Below are positions 33,481-41,464 of a stretch of DNA of 64,000 nt, piece by piece (positions within the stretch are counted from its first letter, which is position 1; each line of letters starts with the position of its first letter). The stretch comes from Kosakonia radicincitans DSM 16656. Its GTDB lineage: Bacteria; Pseudomonadota; Gammaproteobacteria; Enterobacterales; Enterobacteriaceae. The position numbers were made by a program, and so were the translations under genes. The DNA lies in NCBI RefSeq assembly GCF_000280495.2, contig NZ_CP018017.1, forward strand, positions 1 through 64,000, written 5' to 3'. The notes beneath the pieces were generated by a model that was not told the origin of the DNA, made no database searches, and was given only the letters and a program-made list of their open reading frames with translations.

Positions 33481-33864
33481 CTACTGAAGGTACTGCTCTG
33501 CCTGAGCAATACGAGAAAGAGTACCGGCATTCGGTTCAATCATCTGGATACGTCGGCTGTCCTCCAGTAAACCGGCAATAAGGTGCTTGTCGGTATATGG
33601 GGCATCGTCATCCCCGAGCATACGGCGGATAGCAGATAAATCGCCGGATGGAACCGGGTATACCGACTCAATAAAGAGCTGGTCACCGTGAGGATTCTCC
33701 CACTCATATGGGGTTTGGGCGGAAGCAGCAAAACCCGAATCATTCAGACGTGCGAAATCTTCAAGCGCCTGGAGGCGGGCCGCAGATTCATCGGTAGCGT
33801 AGATTAGGATCATTCGCGCCGTCTCAGGCGATGAGCAGAACAGCAAAATGAGAAATGGCAGCAT
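33481..33864 (-). CDS. Hypothetical protein, possibly exported
   Basis: 127 residues, start ATG preceded by GAAGGAG. The first 12 residues are hydrophobic (LPFLILLFC), like a short anchor or signal, followed by a soluble acidic domain. Not recognised. Confidence 0.6.
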   Translation of the reverse strand: MLPFLILLFCSSPETARMILIYATDESAARLQALEDFARLNDSGFAASAQTPYEWENPHGDQLFIESVYPVPSGDLSAIRRMLGDDDAPYTDKHLIAGLLEDSRRIQMIEPNAGTLSRIAQAEQYLQ

Positions 33865-33877
33865 GTTATAGACTCCT

Positions 33878-34150
33878 TCAGTTTGCGACTTGTTGAGCTG
33901 GCGGTGTGGCTACGCTAGTGAGTTGCTTAAGGCGAATGTTCAGCTCATGAATTACATCATCGCGTTTGCGCCAGCTGGTGGATGGTAGAGCCAGGAGCGC
34001 TTCAGCTTCGGACACGGAGAGACCGGCCAGGTGAGCTTTCGATGAAATCTCTGCGTTATATAATTGCTTCAGCACAATCAATGAGTGCTGGGAGGATGCA
34101 GCCATCATCATGAAATGGCGAAGCACCGCACAATAGATTTGAGTAGACAT
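33878..34150 (-). CDS. Hypothetical small protein
   Basis: 90 residues, predicted helical, start ATG preceded by GAGGCGG. Cotranscribed with its neighbours. Not recognised. Confidence 0.6.
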   Translation of the reverse strand: MSTQIYCAVLRHFMMMAASSQHSLIVLKQLYNAEISSKAHLAGLSVSEAEALLALPSTSWRKRDDVIHELNIRLKQLTSVATPPAQQVAN

Positions 34151-34165
34151 ATTAAGCCGCCTCGT

Positions 34166-34417
34166 TCAATGCGTGAGGTAATGATTAATGGCATGTTCAA
34201 CATAGCCAACAGATTTACCCACCAGGTGTGCAAGCTGCTGCACATGATGATGGTGAACTTCACGGCACGGGCCAAATGAAGTGGTGTAGCGATACCAGAG
34301 GCTGCGGCCTACAGAAAAAAGTTCTTTCTCTGTCTGCGGGCGAACTGGATAACAAACAGGACGTGCAGATGTAGTGCGACGAACGTTATTTCGTACTTGA
34401 TGAATTGCAGTATTCAT
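34166..34417 (-). CDS. Hypothetical small basic protein
   Basis: 83 residues, rich in Arg and His (REVHHHHVQQL), start preceded by GGGGTG. First gene behind the promoter with the longest inverted repeat (34422-34487). Composition could suit nucleic-acid or metal binding. Not recognised. Confidence 0.55.
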   Translation of the reverse strand: MNTAIHQVRNNVRRTTSARPVCYPVRPQTEKELFSVGRSLWYRYTTSFGPCREVHHHHVQQLAHLVGKSVGYVEHAINHYLTH

Positions 34418-34421
34418 AAAT

Positions 34422-34487
34422 CACCCCGCGTATGTTTTTCGTTTTGTTTACTAACTTCAGTTAAACACACGCTGGGTGGCTGACGAA
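34422..34487 (-). promoter_or_regulatory. TTCGTCA-family promoter with 16-bp inverted repeat
   Basis: TTCGTCA (complement of 34481-34487) and GTAAACAAAACGAA (complement of 34438-34451) are present. Arms 34422-34437 and 34463-34478 are inverted copies matching at 14 of 16 positions and enclose the start region. Confidence 0.65.
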
Positions 34488-34538
34488 TAGAAAATCCATA
34501 AATAAATGAGCTAAAGATTTAAGCTCTTTATGAAAGAA

Positions 34539-34955
34539 TTATTCTGGGGTTGGAAACCAGATAATGTCCGAAATAGGCTTATTGCCCGTCAGTAAAGCGA
34601 GGCTGGAATGCAGTTCTTTAACGACCTGCTTATTATCCTGCGTTTGCTCAAGTGCGGTTATAGCCTTTAGCAGGGTATTTGCCACAGATGCTTTAGCATA
34701 TGCCTGCGGTGAGCCGATTAGCACCTGACGCATTAGCTCCGCATTGTTAGAAGCCAAATAGCCTTGCTCCTCGGAAATTCTTTCTGCATCGGGTGCTGAA
34801 ATAACCAATGCGGCAAGTTCGTGATCGTTTGCATAGTTGATAACATCAGATAGCATTTCGAGAGCTGTGGTATCTGTCATGATAAAGCCGTCAGCTACCC
34901 ACTGAGGAGCAACATCGAAGCGAACTACCCAGGAATAAGGTTTAACGTTTGACAT
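34539..34955 (-). CDS. Hypothetical protein
   Basis: 138 residues, helical, start ATG preceded by GAGG. Second gene after 34968-35531. Not recognised. Confidence 0.6.
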   Translation of the reverse strand: MSNVKPYSWVVRFDVAPQWVADGFIMTDTTALEMLSDVINYANDHELAALVISAPDAERISEEQGYLASNNAELMRQVLIGSPQAYAKASVANTLLKAITALEQTQDNKQVVKELHSSLALLTGNKPISDIIWFPTPE

Positions 34956-34967
34956 ACAGAGACCTCA

Positions 34968-35531
34968 TTAAAGAGAGATATAAGCGTCGGGATTTTCTTC
35001 AACAGAAAGAAACTCAATATCTTCGAGATGCATTCCTGCATTACGAATGCCTACCTCGGATAACCACGACAGTATTGTTTCATGATCCGGTTCACCAGAA
35101 AAATCAACAAAGGCTGGAAGAGCCCAGTCGGGTGTATAGCCAGCGCTATACATTACAGTGGCAGTAAAGCGCCCAATGTGGGGAATTTTGAAAAGGATGG
35201 ATGCCTGCTCAGGGGTATTAATTACCATGCCGTGATGATAGACGACATCCCAGTTTACCCCATGCTCCCCTGTATTTCCTCGATAGAGATGGTGGCGGTC
35301 AACGGCCCAAAGGACACCTTCGCTATCCAACCAGCAGAAATAATTATTATCTGGGGATAACGTGATCCCAAGGTTCATTAACTCCGCCACCAGCAAGCAA
35401 GGGTTAATATCAGTTACAGTTTTAATAATCGTCAGCCCCATCTCGGTTCCGGTAGTAACTGTCAGTACCTTGGAGGCACTGATCCAGAATTGATAACCTG
35501 CTTCTTTAGCCTTCGCGATTAAATTAAACAT
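34968..35531 (-). CDS. Hypothetical protein
   Basis: 187 residues, start preceded by GGGAAG. Soluble, mixed fold with several Trp and His. A variant promoter (TTTGTCA, 18 nt, TTATTG) lies at 35562-35591. Not recognised. Confidence 0.6.
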   Translation of the reverse strand: MFNLIAKAKEAGYQFWISASKVLTVTTGTEMGLTIIKTVTDINPCLLVAELMNLGITLSPDNNYFCWLDSEGVLWAVDRHHLYRGNTGEHGVNWDVVYHHGMVINTPEQASILFKIPHIGRFTATVMYSAGYTPDWALPAFVDFSGEPDHETILSWLSEVGIRNAGMHLEDIEFLSVEENPDAYISL

Positions 35532-35561
35532 TGTTGCTTCCCATTGAATGGCAGTTAGGTC

Positions 35562-35591
35562 AATAACAACATGAGGCTGGTGGGTGACAAA
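35562..35591 (-). promoter_or_regulatory. TTTGTCA-variant promoter
   Basis: One-base variant of the family: TTTGTCACCC, 18 nt, TTATTG on the minus strand. Confidence 0.45.
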
Positions 35592-35658
35592 CAGGGAATC
35601 TGACGATATTTCAAGAAAGAATTTAGCGATGAGAAATGCAGGGGGAACAATATGGTCT

Positions 35659-35728
35659 GTACTTGCCAGCGCTTCGCTCGGCCAACCCCTCGACAGCCCG
35701 AAAACAAGTTTCGGTCTGCCTCACGGTT
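35659..35728. repeat. 70-bp double-hairpin repeat, copy 1
   Basis: GCCAGCG/CGCTCGGC-type and CCGAAA/TTTCGG hairpins in tandem. A second copy in the same orientation is at 35991-36060; the two flank the small membrane gene at 35781-35966. Confidence 0.75.
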
Positions 35729-35780
35729 ATCTACTGACAAAGGCGGGGATTATTCGGGGTACTGTATGAACTACACAATT

Positions 35781-35966
35781 TCAATCGGAACAAAAGAAAG
35801 CAGCAACCCCTAAACAAATGATTGAGAGTAACCAGAAAAAGGCGAGTACTACTACAGCGCTTAAAGATAGTGGAACGGTTTTTGATAGCATAACGCCCAT
35901 ACCTACACCAAATGAACATAGTGCGATAGATCCTAATTTCAATTTGCTCTTATACGAAATTAACAT
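35781..35966 (-). CDS. Small two-span membrane protein
   Basis: 61 residues from the ATG at 35966, preceded by GAGGAGAAG. Two hydrophobic helices separated by a short loop, basic N-terminus. Flanked on both sides by the 70-bp double-hairpin repeat, as in a small mobile or duplicated cassette. Not recognised. Confidence 0.55.
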   Translation of the reverse strand: MLISYKSKLKLGSIALCSFGVGMGVMLSKTVPLSLSAVVVLAFFWLLSIICLGVAAFFCSD

Positions 35967-35990
35967 TGGCTTCTCCTCAAAATAGGTGTG

Positions 35991-36060
35991 GTGCTTGCCA
36001 GCGCTTCGCTCGGCCAACCCCGAGACAACCCGAAAGCAAGTTTCGGTCTGTCCCGGGGTT
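35991..36060. repeat. 70-bp double-hairpin repeat, copy 2
   Basis: Direct copy of 35659-35728 with scattered differences that mostly keep the hairpins. Confidence 0.75.
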
Positions 36061-36125
36061 CCGGGTAACGGCCAGACTTACCGCAGATCTTCTTTAGCGT
36101 TAATCATATGACATATGAATAAGAA

Positions 36126-36815
36126 TTAATCACGATACAACTGGATAAAACTCTCCACACGGGTTCCATCACAATAGCTCGGCCAGGCGTTCATCACAGG
36201 TAGTTCTTCTGTTGTGAATCTTCCCAGTGCGAGAGCTACAGAATACCAGACCGGGAAAATCGTATTGGCTGATGTCATATTCCCATTGTTGATTAACTCA
36301 TAGAGTCCGCGTCCATTAGCCCATGCACTTTCTGGTGTATCACCGGCAAGGTAGTTATCCACCCAGATGGATGGTGACAGAGCCTGACCTTTCGCCAGTC
36401 TCGCTAACAACTCGTACCACTTCAGATATTCCGTGGTTCGCAGTGAGAGAATCGGGATTCCGCCACGTCTTAACAGTGCTGCCGCAGAACGTGAGTCTAC
36501 CGGTGCGGCAATTCTATCCAGGTGGTTACGGGCTTGCTTTATCCGTGCTGATATTCCCGCAGGGCTCACTCGGGAGATGTATTTCTCCACCGTCTCAGTA
36601 GCTTCAGCGATATCCGGGGCCAACGAACCATCAACATGGAGGGGACATAAAACAAGGCCGGTATCATCGTGAGTCACCCAGGCAGAATTGTCAGTCGGGT
36701 TCCTGACGATAGACAACGACTCACTTTGACCCAAGATCGTTAACCTGAATGACTTAAGCCTTTCGGCTATCCAGCTGCCTCCATCACCAAAAACCTCAAT
36801 GCGCTCGTGACTCAT
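36126..36815 (-). CDS. Hypothetical protein
   Basis: 229 residues, start ATG preceded by GAGGTGATGCGGT. Soluble, helical middle, no recognised motif. Last of the leftward accessory genes before the long non-coding zone. Confidence 0.65.
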   Translation of the reverse strand: MSHERIEVFGDGGSWIAERLKSFRLTILGQSESLSIVRNPTDNSAWVTHDDTGLVLCPLHVDGSLAPDIAEATETVEKYISRVSPAGISARIKQARNHLDRIAAPVDSRSAAALLRRGGIPILSLRTTEYLKWYELLARLAKGQALSPSIWVDNYLAGDTPESAWANGRGLYELINNGNMTSANTIFPVWYSVALALGRFTTEELPVMNAWPSYCDGTRVESFIQLYRD

Positions 36816-37691
36816 ACCGCATCACCTCTACAAGTGCTTTACATTCAGACCTAATCATAACGGCTTCCCCGTTCGGAACAAAATCAGGGCATAGCCAAAC
36901 CATACTCAGGAAATTTACAGATATGTCGATCTACAAAACGCGCTCAAAACGCTCAGGCGCGTTTTAATCAATCCGATCGTGAAAATACCAGGGGGATAAG
37001 CTCAGAATCGTTCTGAGGCGATTCTGGCGTGGTTTTATCCCAATAACGGATCCTTTTGCGAATACAGATCGGTTTACAAGGGAATTTGGCTGGTATGAGA
37101 CGGAGATGATCCACTTTGATAATCTGAGCGATAATTTGTTAATGGTTTCGTTTTGTTTACGCGTGTATCGGGAGGGAAGTTATTCCGAACGAGGGTATCG
37201 ACTTCATATTGTCCGTTTCGATAGCCGATCACAATTTCTAAGCGGTACTCGCCGCGACAAAAACCCCCGGAGGAAAACCATGTTGGTTATTCACTTTTGG
37301 TTTTCCCCGGCGATTAAAACCAGGGCAACCTCCGGTTGCCCATAAAAACCCCCGGAGGAAATTCATCTTTCCTCCGACATCGTGCGGTTTGATTATTACC
37401 ATGCTCAACCTCCCGATGTAAAAATAGAGAAAACCGACGCTATCGCTTCCGCTTTGTTTACCTTCCATATTCGCGCCCGCGAAATAGTCCGCTGCATTCC
37501 CACCCGATCATACCCGGGCGAAAACACTCGCGATCATATTGCGATCATCCTGATTCATTTCCGCCGCGATAAGTCCGCTATCGCCTGAAGGCTCACTAAC
37601 AGATCGCCTGAAGGCTCACTAACAAAAATACCAGGTCATCGCCTGGTATTCATGTATATCCGTTATGTTTACTCCAGAGCGGTTTGTATTT
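36816..37691. other. Non-coding stretch with repeats and hairpins
   Basis: No ordinary gene. It holds the hairpin AAAACGC/GCGTTTT near 36948-36965, a GTAAACAAAACGAA box (complement of 37147-37160), and two direct copies of AAAAACCCCCGGAGGAAA (37259-37276 and 37344-37361). A 23-bp tandem pair (TCGCCTGAAGGCTCACTAAC at 37581 and 37604) and the stem ATACCAGG/CCTGGTAT near 37627-37648 follow. It could be an origin or part of the transfer-origin zone. Confidence 0.45.
37280..37345 (+). CDS. 21-codon micro-ORF
   Basis: ATG at 37280 follows CGGAGGAAAACC, a strong ribosome-binding site. The peptide starts MLVIHFWFSP and ends at a TAA just after the hairpin GGGCAACC/GGTTGCCC. The ribosome-binding sequence is repeated 85 bp downstream without an ATG. 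Looks like a leader peptide or a small regulatory ORF. Confidence 0.4.
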   Translation: MLVIHFWFSPAIKTRATSGCP

Positions 37692-38123
37692 CTAAAGCTG
37701 TTTTCTTAGGTGAGTTATTCGAAGTGAAAGTGCCTGCCGAATTGCACGGTTTTTTCGTAACTCATCACGCAACCAAATAAGCTGACCTTCATACAGTTCG
37801 ATAAGCGCAAGTTCTCGCTGGCTTGCATCCTTAAATTTCGCTGGTGGATATGATTCGCCTTTGTTGAGAGGTAGGTATTTGGGAACGACACGATCAATGC
37901 CTCCACCAGCTTTGCGCAAAGGTGTCAATCTGGCCCAGCGGATCCTGATAGTTGTTCCTTGCCTGGTTACGTTAAAGCTGTACCGTGCCTTCTCGTCATC
38001 AGCAATAGCTTTGTCCCAGTATTCCTCCCGAAGACTATTGGCCTCGTTAAACAGAAGTTCTGCGGCTGAATCAACCGCATCACGAGCCTTTTCCAGATCA
38101 TTGATGTACCCGACGAGTTGCAT
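37692..38123 (-). CDS. MobI-like mobilisation protein (tentative)
   Basis: 143 residues, start ATG preceded by GAGGTGG. The middle and end (TIRIRWARLTP...YLPLNKGESYP...ELALIELYEGQLIWLRDELRK) resemble the pattern I associate with MobI of SXT/IncC elements: a short W-containing beta stretch, a K/R patch with YP, then a long charged helix. MobI genes lie beside oriT, and this gene is followed upstream by 1.2 kb of non-coding repeats. Resemblance is judged by eye only. Confidence 0.4.
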   Translation of the reverse strand: MQLVGYINDLEKARDAVDSAAELLFNEANSLREEYWDKAIADDEKARYSFNVTRQGTTIRIRWARLTPLRKAGGGIDRVVPKYLPLNKGESYPPAKFKDASQRELALIELYEGQLIWLRDELRKNRAIRQALSLRITHLRKQL

Positions 38124-38282
38124 AAAACCACCTCGATGTTTTTTGATTAGGACTTAACCCCAAAAAAGAGAATCTCTATTATTACGCCAGAACTCTATGT
38201 TTCTGGAGAAAGAGAAAACTCCTTTTCAGGTTCGATTTTTAGTTTTCAGTTCCAAAACAGGAAAGATTGATTCTCCAGTTAA

Positions 38283-38697
38283 GTATCTTTCTGGGTGTTC
38301 TCATTTTTTGCATGTTTCTGGAGAATACAATGGCAATCTGGTGATTGAGCTATTAATATCTATCTGTACGGGTACTTTTATCAAGCCATTTTATTTTAAT
38401 CAAGCAGTTTGCCAATCTCTATATGATATGGCAGAAAACTACGTTTCTGGGCATTTCTGATTTTTAATAGGTTTCTGGGGAATATAATGGAAACTTACTT
38501 CCCCTAATGTAGAGGCGATTAACGGGATGACGCCCACCGCTGCACAAACCTCTTAGTAAACGATTATGTAGAGTCGCTATATGATATGGCAGAAACTTAT
38601 GTTTCTGGCTTTTCCACTTTTTGTTACCTTTCTGGAGAATACAATGGCAAACGCAGCTGAAACTTCCATCACCTCCCTCCGTCTTCAGGATCAATCC
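38283..38697 (+). repeat. Degenerate ~157-bp repeat array with start-site cassettes
   Basis: TTTCTGG occurs at 38288, 38315, 38444, 38472, 38602 and 38639 (another at 38200). Paired occurrences recur about every 157 bp. Each unit ends in TTTCTGGRGAATAYAATGG, in which GGAG or GGGG lies seven bases before an ATG. The ORFs that follow have 4, 6 and 18 codons. TATATGATATGGCAGAAA is repeated at about 38420 and 38577. A ParR/StbB-binding centromere or remnants of a repeated gene are possible. Confidence 0.6.
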
Positions 38698-39109
38698 TAA
38701 ATCACAGTAACTTCATAGTGATTTATGTCACATTTTGTAGGTATATATACTAGTTTGAGAGAGTTTTTTTGGGGGGGAAGTGAAGGGGAGATATGCATAT
38801 TTAAGTGAAATTATAACTTGTGCTTAAGTAAAATTTTCACGAAGTGTACCCTTGAGTAATCGCCACAACATACCTTAATTCACCTCACCGAAGCATGTGT
38901 TTTTAGTATATATACTCCGCGAAATCCCCAGGCGGAAAGCCAATCTAAATGTGTTGCCCTCATACATTACCACCTAATTTCCTCAGTCTGATTTAGGTTA
39001 GGGGTTAAGGTTTTTAGGGCCGGATTTAGCCATATATGACGTCCAGTTTCATGCAGCATTTATGTACATATCTGACATTTTAAACGTCCGTATCTAGCCA
39101 TTATTAATG

Positions 39110-39140
39110 TCAAAAATGGGGACGTTTTGCCGATAAAAAA
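39110..39140 (+). promoter_or_regulatory. Shared element upstream of parM
   Basis: TCAAAAATGG, two bases, ACGTTTTG and a downstream A-tract closely match 53013-53042 upstream of the traF-side operon (25 of 30 positions by eye). Probably a common operator. Confidence 0.5.
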
Positions 39141-39306
39141 AATGGTAATCGATGATCGTTTGAATACCATGTTACAACTTGTTAACGGTTAATTCCCGAC
39201 GTTGACAGAGGGAGGCCACCTTTCTTTACGTTAGTGCGAACCCCTTTTTGGCGCTCAAATGTTATCGGAGTGGCAGTAATTCATTTTTAACTTGCAGGGT
39301 TAACGA

Positions 39307-40329
39307 ATGAGCAATGACAAATTGGTTGTCTGCGGAATTGATATTGGATACAGCAATGTAAAAATTGCTGTAGGGGATTCAGCGGATGACAAACCCACAG
39401 TCAGTATTTATCCGGCCTACGCTACGAATGAGCCAGTAGATGATGTGCGGCTGGTAAAGCGTAGCTGCGAACATGAAGTGTTGGTGTACCCAGGAGGTAA
39501 AGAATGGCGGGCTTTTACCGAACGCCCCGATGCGCGTGAGCTGCATGACCGTTACCACATGACAGAAATGTACCTGGCACTATATCTGGCCTCACTGGAT
39601 AAAATCACTGCTAAAGCAGGCAATGAAATCGACCTGGTAGTAACTGGTTTACCTGTCCGTCTTGCTAATGAAAGTGAACGCGCGAAACTGACTGCGAGGC
39701 TCACCGGTACGTTTACTATTGCGCCAGGAAAAACAGTGACTGTTAAAAAATGCCTCGTTCTTCAGCAGGGCGTTGGTGTCATCAATGACATCGTTAACAG
39801 ACCGGGCCTTATCAGTCAGGAAGAATTAGAGAAGTCGACCATTCTCGTGGTTGACCCTGGCTTCTTCTCGATGGACTACATCGCCTTTAAGAGCGGAAGC
39901 AGGGTATCAGGCTCTTCAGGTTCATCATTAAAAGCAACCAGTGCAATTATCGAAAGCATTGTGAACCGCCTTAATGCCGATAACCCGGAAGAGCGAATTG
40001 ATGATCTACCAGAAATTATTGAAATCGCTCTCCGTAACAATGAGCAGTCTTTCTTTAATGGGTTCCGCCACATTTCCCTACGTCCTCTGCTTGAAGAAGC
40101 TATTCCCTCCATCGCCAGTGATGTAGTCAAAGAGTTGCGAAAATCGACAAGGGTTCTCGGGCCAGTCCATATCATTGCAGCTGCCGGTGGTGGGACAAGG
40201 TTCTACGAACAGACCATACGAGAAGAATTCCCCCGAGCCAGGATCGTATCGAGCCCGTTGCCTGTTGCCAGTAATGCCATTGGTTTCTGGAACTATGGCG
40301 TTGACTTGATGCTTTACGGCGATGATTGA
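39307..40329 (+). CDS. parM: ParM/StbA-like actin-family partition ATPase
   Basis: 340 residues. Phosphate-1 motif CGIDIGYSNVKIAVG (about 9-23), phosphate-2 VVDPGFFSMDYIAF (about 183) and the adenosine motif AAAGGGTRFY (about 292) define an actin-like ATPase of the ParM/StbA class. It polymerises to push plasmid copies apart when capped by ParR-parC. The gene overlaps the frame of the next gene, parR. A second partition system next to ParAB is common on very large plasmids. Confidence 0.9.
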   Translation: MSNDKLVVCGIDIGYSNVKIAVGDSADDKPTVSIYPAYATNEPVDDVRLVKRSCEHEVLVYPGGKEWRAFTERPDARELHDRYHMTEMYLALYLASLDKITAKAGNEIDLVVTGLPVRLANESERAKLTARLTGTFTIAPGKTVTVKKCLVLQQGVGVINDIVNRPGLISQEELEKSTILVVDPGFFSMDYIAFKSGSRVSGSSGSSLKATSAIIESIVNRLNADNPEERIDDLPEIIEIALRNNEQSFFNGFRHISLRPLLEEAIPSIASDVVKELRKSTRVLGPVHIIAAAGGGTRFYEQTIREEFPRARIVSSPLPVASNAIGFWNYGVDLMLYGDD

Positions 40330-40343
40330 GCAAAGGGGGTTTC

Positions 40344-40874
40344 ATGCAAGTTCGAGTGACGATTAATCCAATACTGTTTCCAGAGCTGATTAATTATCTG
40401 GAATCAAAACAGTCTGGCCAGCGCAGCAGTTCACTATTGGCGCTGGCAAACCGAGCATTGCTAGCAGGTGACAGTTTTATACCCGGTATCGTCCGTGAGA
40501 CTTCAAAAAAACGTAAATCAGAACAGAAGAAATCAGTCCGTGGGCCGAATACAGAAAATGAGACTGGTCTGATGACTAGTCAGAGAGACGGCCACTTACC
40601 CAAAGTAAATGAGGACACTGAACCAAAATTTCGTCACGTGGTTAGCAACGATATAGTCAATACAGGCCCGCCATTTTGTGTGGGCAGTGATATTCAAGAG
40701 TTCGAAGTTAAAGATGACCAGTTATCGACGGCGAACCTTACCAGTAAGCCTGAGATTGCTGGAAAAATACCGGATCCCAATCCTGGAGATAAATCGGGCG
40801 TTGGGGAGACAGGCGACAATCAAGATAGCGGCGTTAATGAAAAGGTTACACCAAGGCGTGTTCGCATAAGTTGA
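40344..40874 (+). CDS. parR: ParR/StbB-like DNA-binding adaptor
   Basis: 176 residues from the ATG at 40344, preceded by GGGGG. The first 60 residues (MQVRVTINPILFPELINYL...SSSLLALANRALL) fit a ribbon-helix-helix protein; the tail is hydrophilic and probably disordered. Position directly after parM makes it the centromere-binding partner. It may bind the repeat array upstream of parM and repress the operon. Confidence 0.75.
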   Translation: MQVRVTINPILFPELINYLESKQSGQRSSSLLALANRALLAGDSFIPGIVRETSKKRKSEQKKSVRGPNTENETGLMTSQRDGHLPKVNEDTEPKFRHVVSNDIVNTGPPFCVGSDIQEFEVKDDQLSTANLTSKPEIAGKIPDPNPGDKSGVGETGDNQDSGVNEKVTPRRVRIS

Positions 40875-40903
40875 TGCCGTTGTAGGGTTTGTGGGGAGGG
40901 GAA

Positions 40904-41464
40904 ATGCAGATAGCAACGAAGAGTTTGGTGCTCGCTTTACTATGTGCTGCTTACTGCACGAGTACGAACGCCAGGCTTGTAGATCTTCGTGGCACTTCTT
41001 GGGAAAAGCATTCCCAGAAAGAGTGTGGCCTCGATCCGTACCTTCTCTACGCGGTGGCACTCACCGAGAGTAAAAATAATGCAGGAACCAAGGGGTATGT
41101 TGTTCCCAGCCCCTGGGCATTGAACAACTATGTTTATGGGTCGTATTACCCGACAAGTTATGAAGATGCAAAGAGAGCGCTAGCCCGCTATCTCTCAGCC
41201 ACTCCGGTAACAGATATTGGAATCGTTCAAATTAATTTTCGTTGGAACGGACAGTATGTTAACCATCCTGAAGAACTCCTGGATGTCGATACAAACATCC
41301 GAATCGGGGCAAAGACTTTGTGTGCAGCCATCAAAGCTAACCCTGGCGATATAGAACTGGCGATAGGTGGATACAACACTCAAAACCCTAAGTTGGAAGG
41401 CAAGGCTCGTGAATATGGTCAGCGCGTATTACGCGTATGGAAGAGGCTTATCGAAAATGATTAA
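40904..41464 (+). CDS. Lytic transglycosylase (VirB1-type)
   Basis: 186 residues from the ATG at 40904, preceded by GGGGA. A signal peptide (LVLALLCAAYCTSTNA) is followed by the SLT domain: LLYAVALTESKNN with the catalytic Glu, DIGIVQINFRWN and IELAIGGYN. It would cut peptidoglycan locally so that the conjugation machine can be built. Its end overlaps the next gene. Confidence 0.88.
   Translation: MQIATKSLVLALLCAAYCTSTNARLVDLRGTSWEKHSQKECGLDPYLLYAVALTESKNNAGTKGYVVPSPWALNNYVYGSYYPTSYEDAKRALARYLSATPVTDIGIVQINFRWNGQYVNHPEELLDVDTNIRIGAKTLCAAIKANPGDIELAIGGYNTQNPKLEGKAREYGQRVLRVWKRLIEND

Larger units (their letters stand above)
38124..39306. other. Long non-coding region between mobI-like gene and parM; candidate oriT/centromere
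   Basis: About 1.2 kb without a credible gene. The left half (38195-38700) is a degenerate repeat array. The right half is AT-rich, with TATATATAC tracts near 38742 and 38910, and carries the parM promoter region with several GACGT-containing boxes (39039, 39083, 39121). Confidence 0.5.

Noticed and set aside
37106..37345. Rightward 79-residue ORF
   Set aside because: Only the last 21 codons have a ribosome-binding site; the upstream part crosses repeats and the GTAAAC box. The shorter ORF was kept instead.
38124..39306. A definite oriT
   Set aside because: Position beside a MobI-like gene is suggestive, but no nic consensus or relaxase gene is visible in the window, so it is only noted as a candidate.
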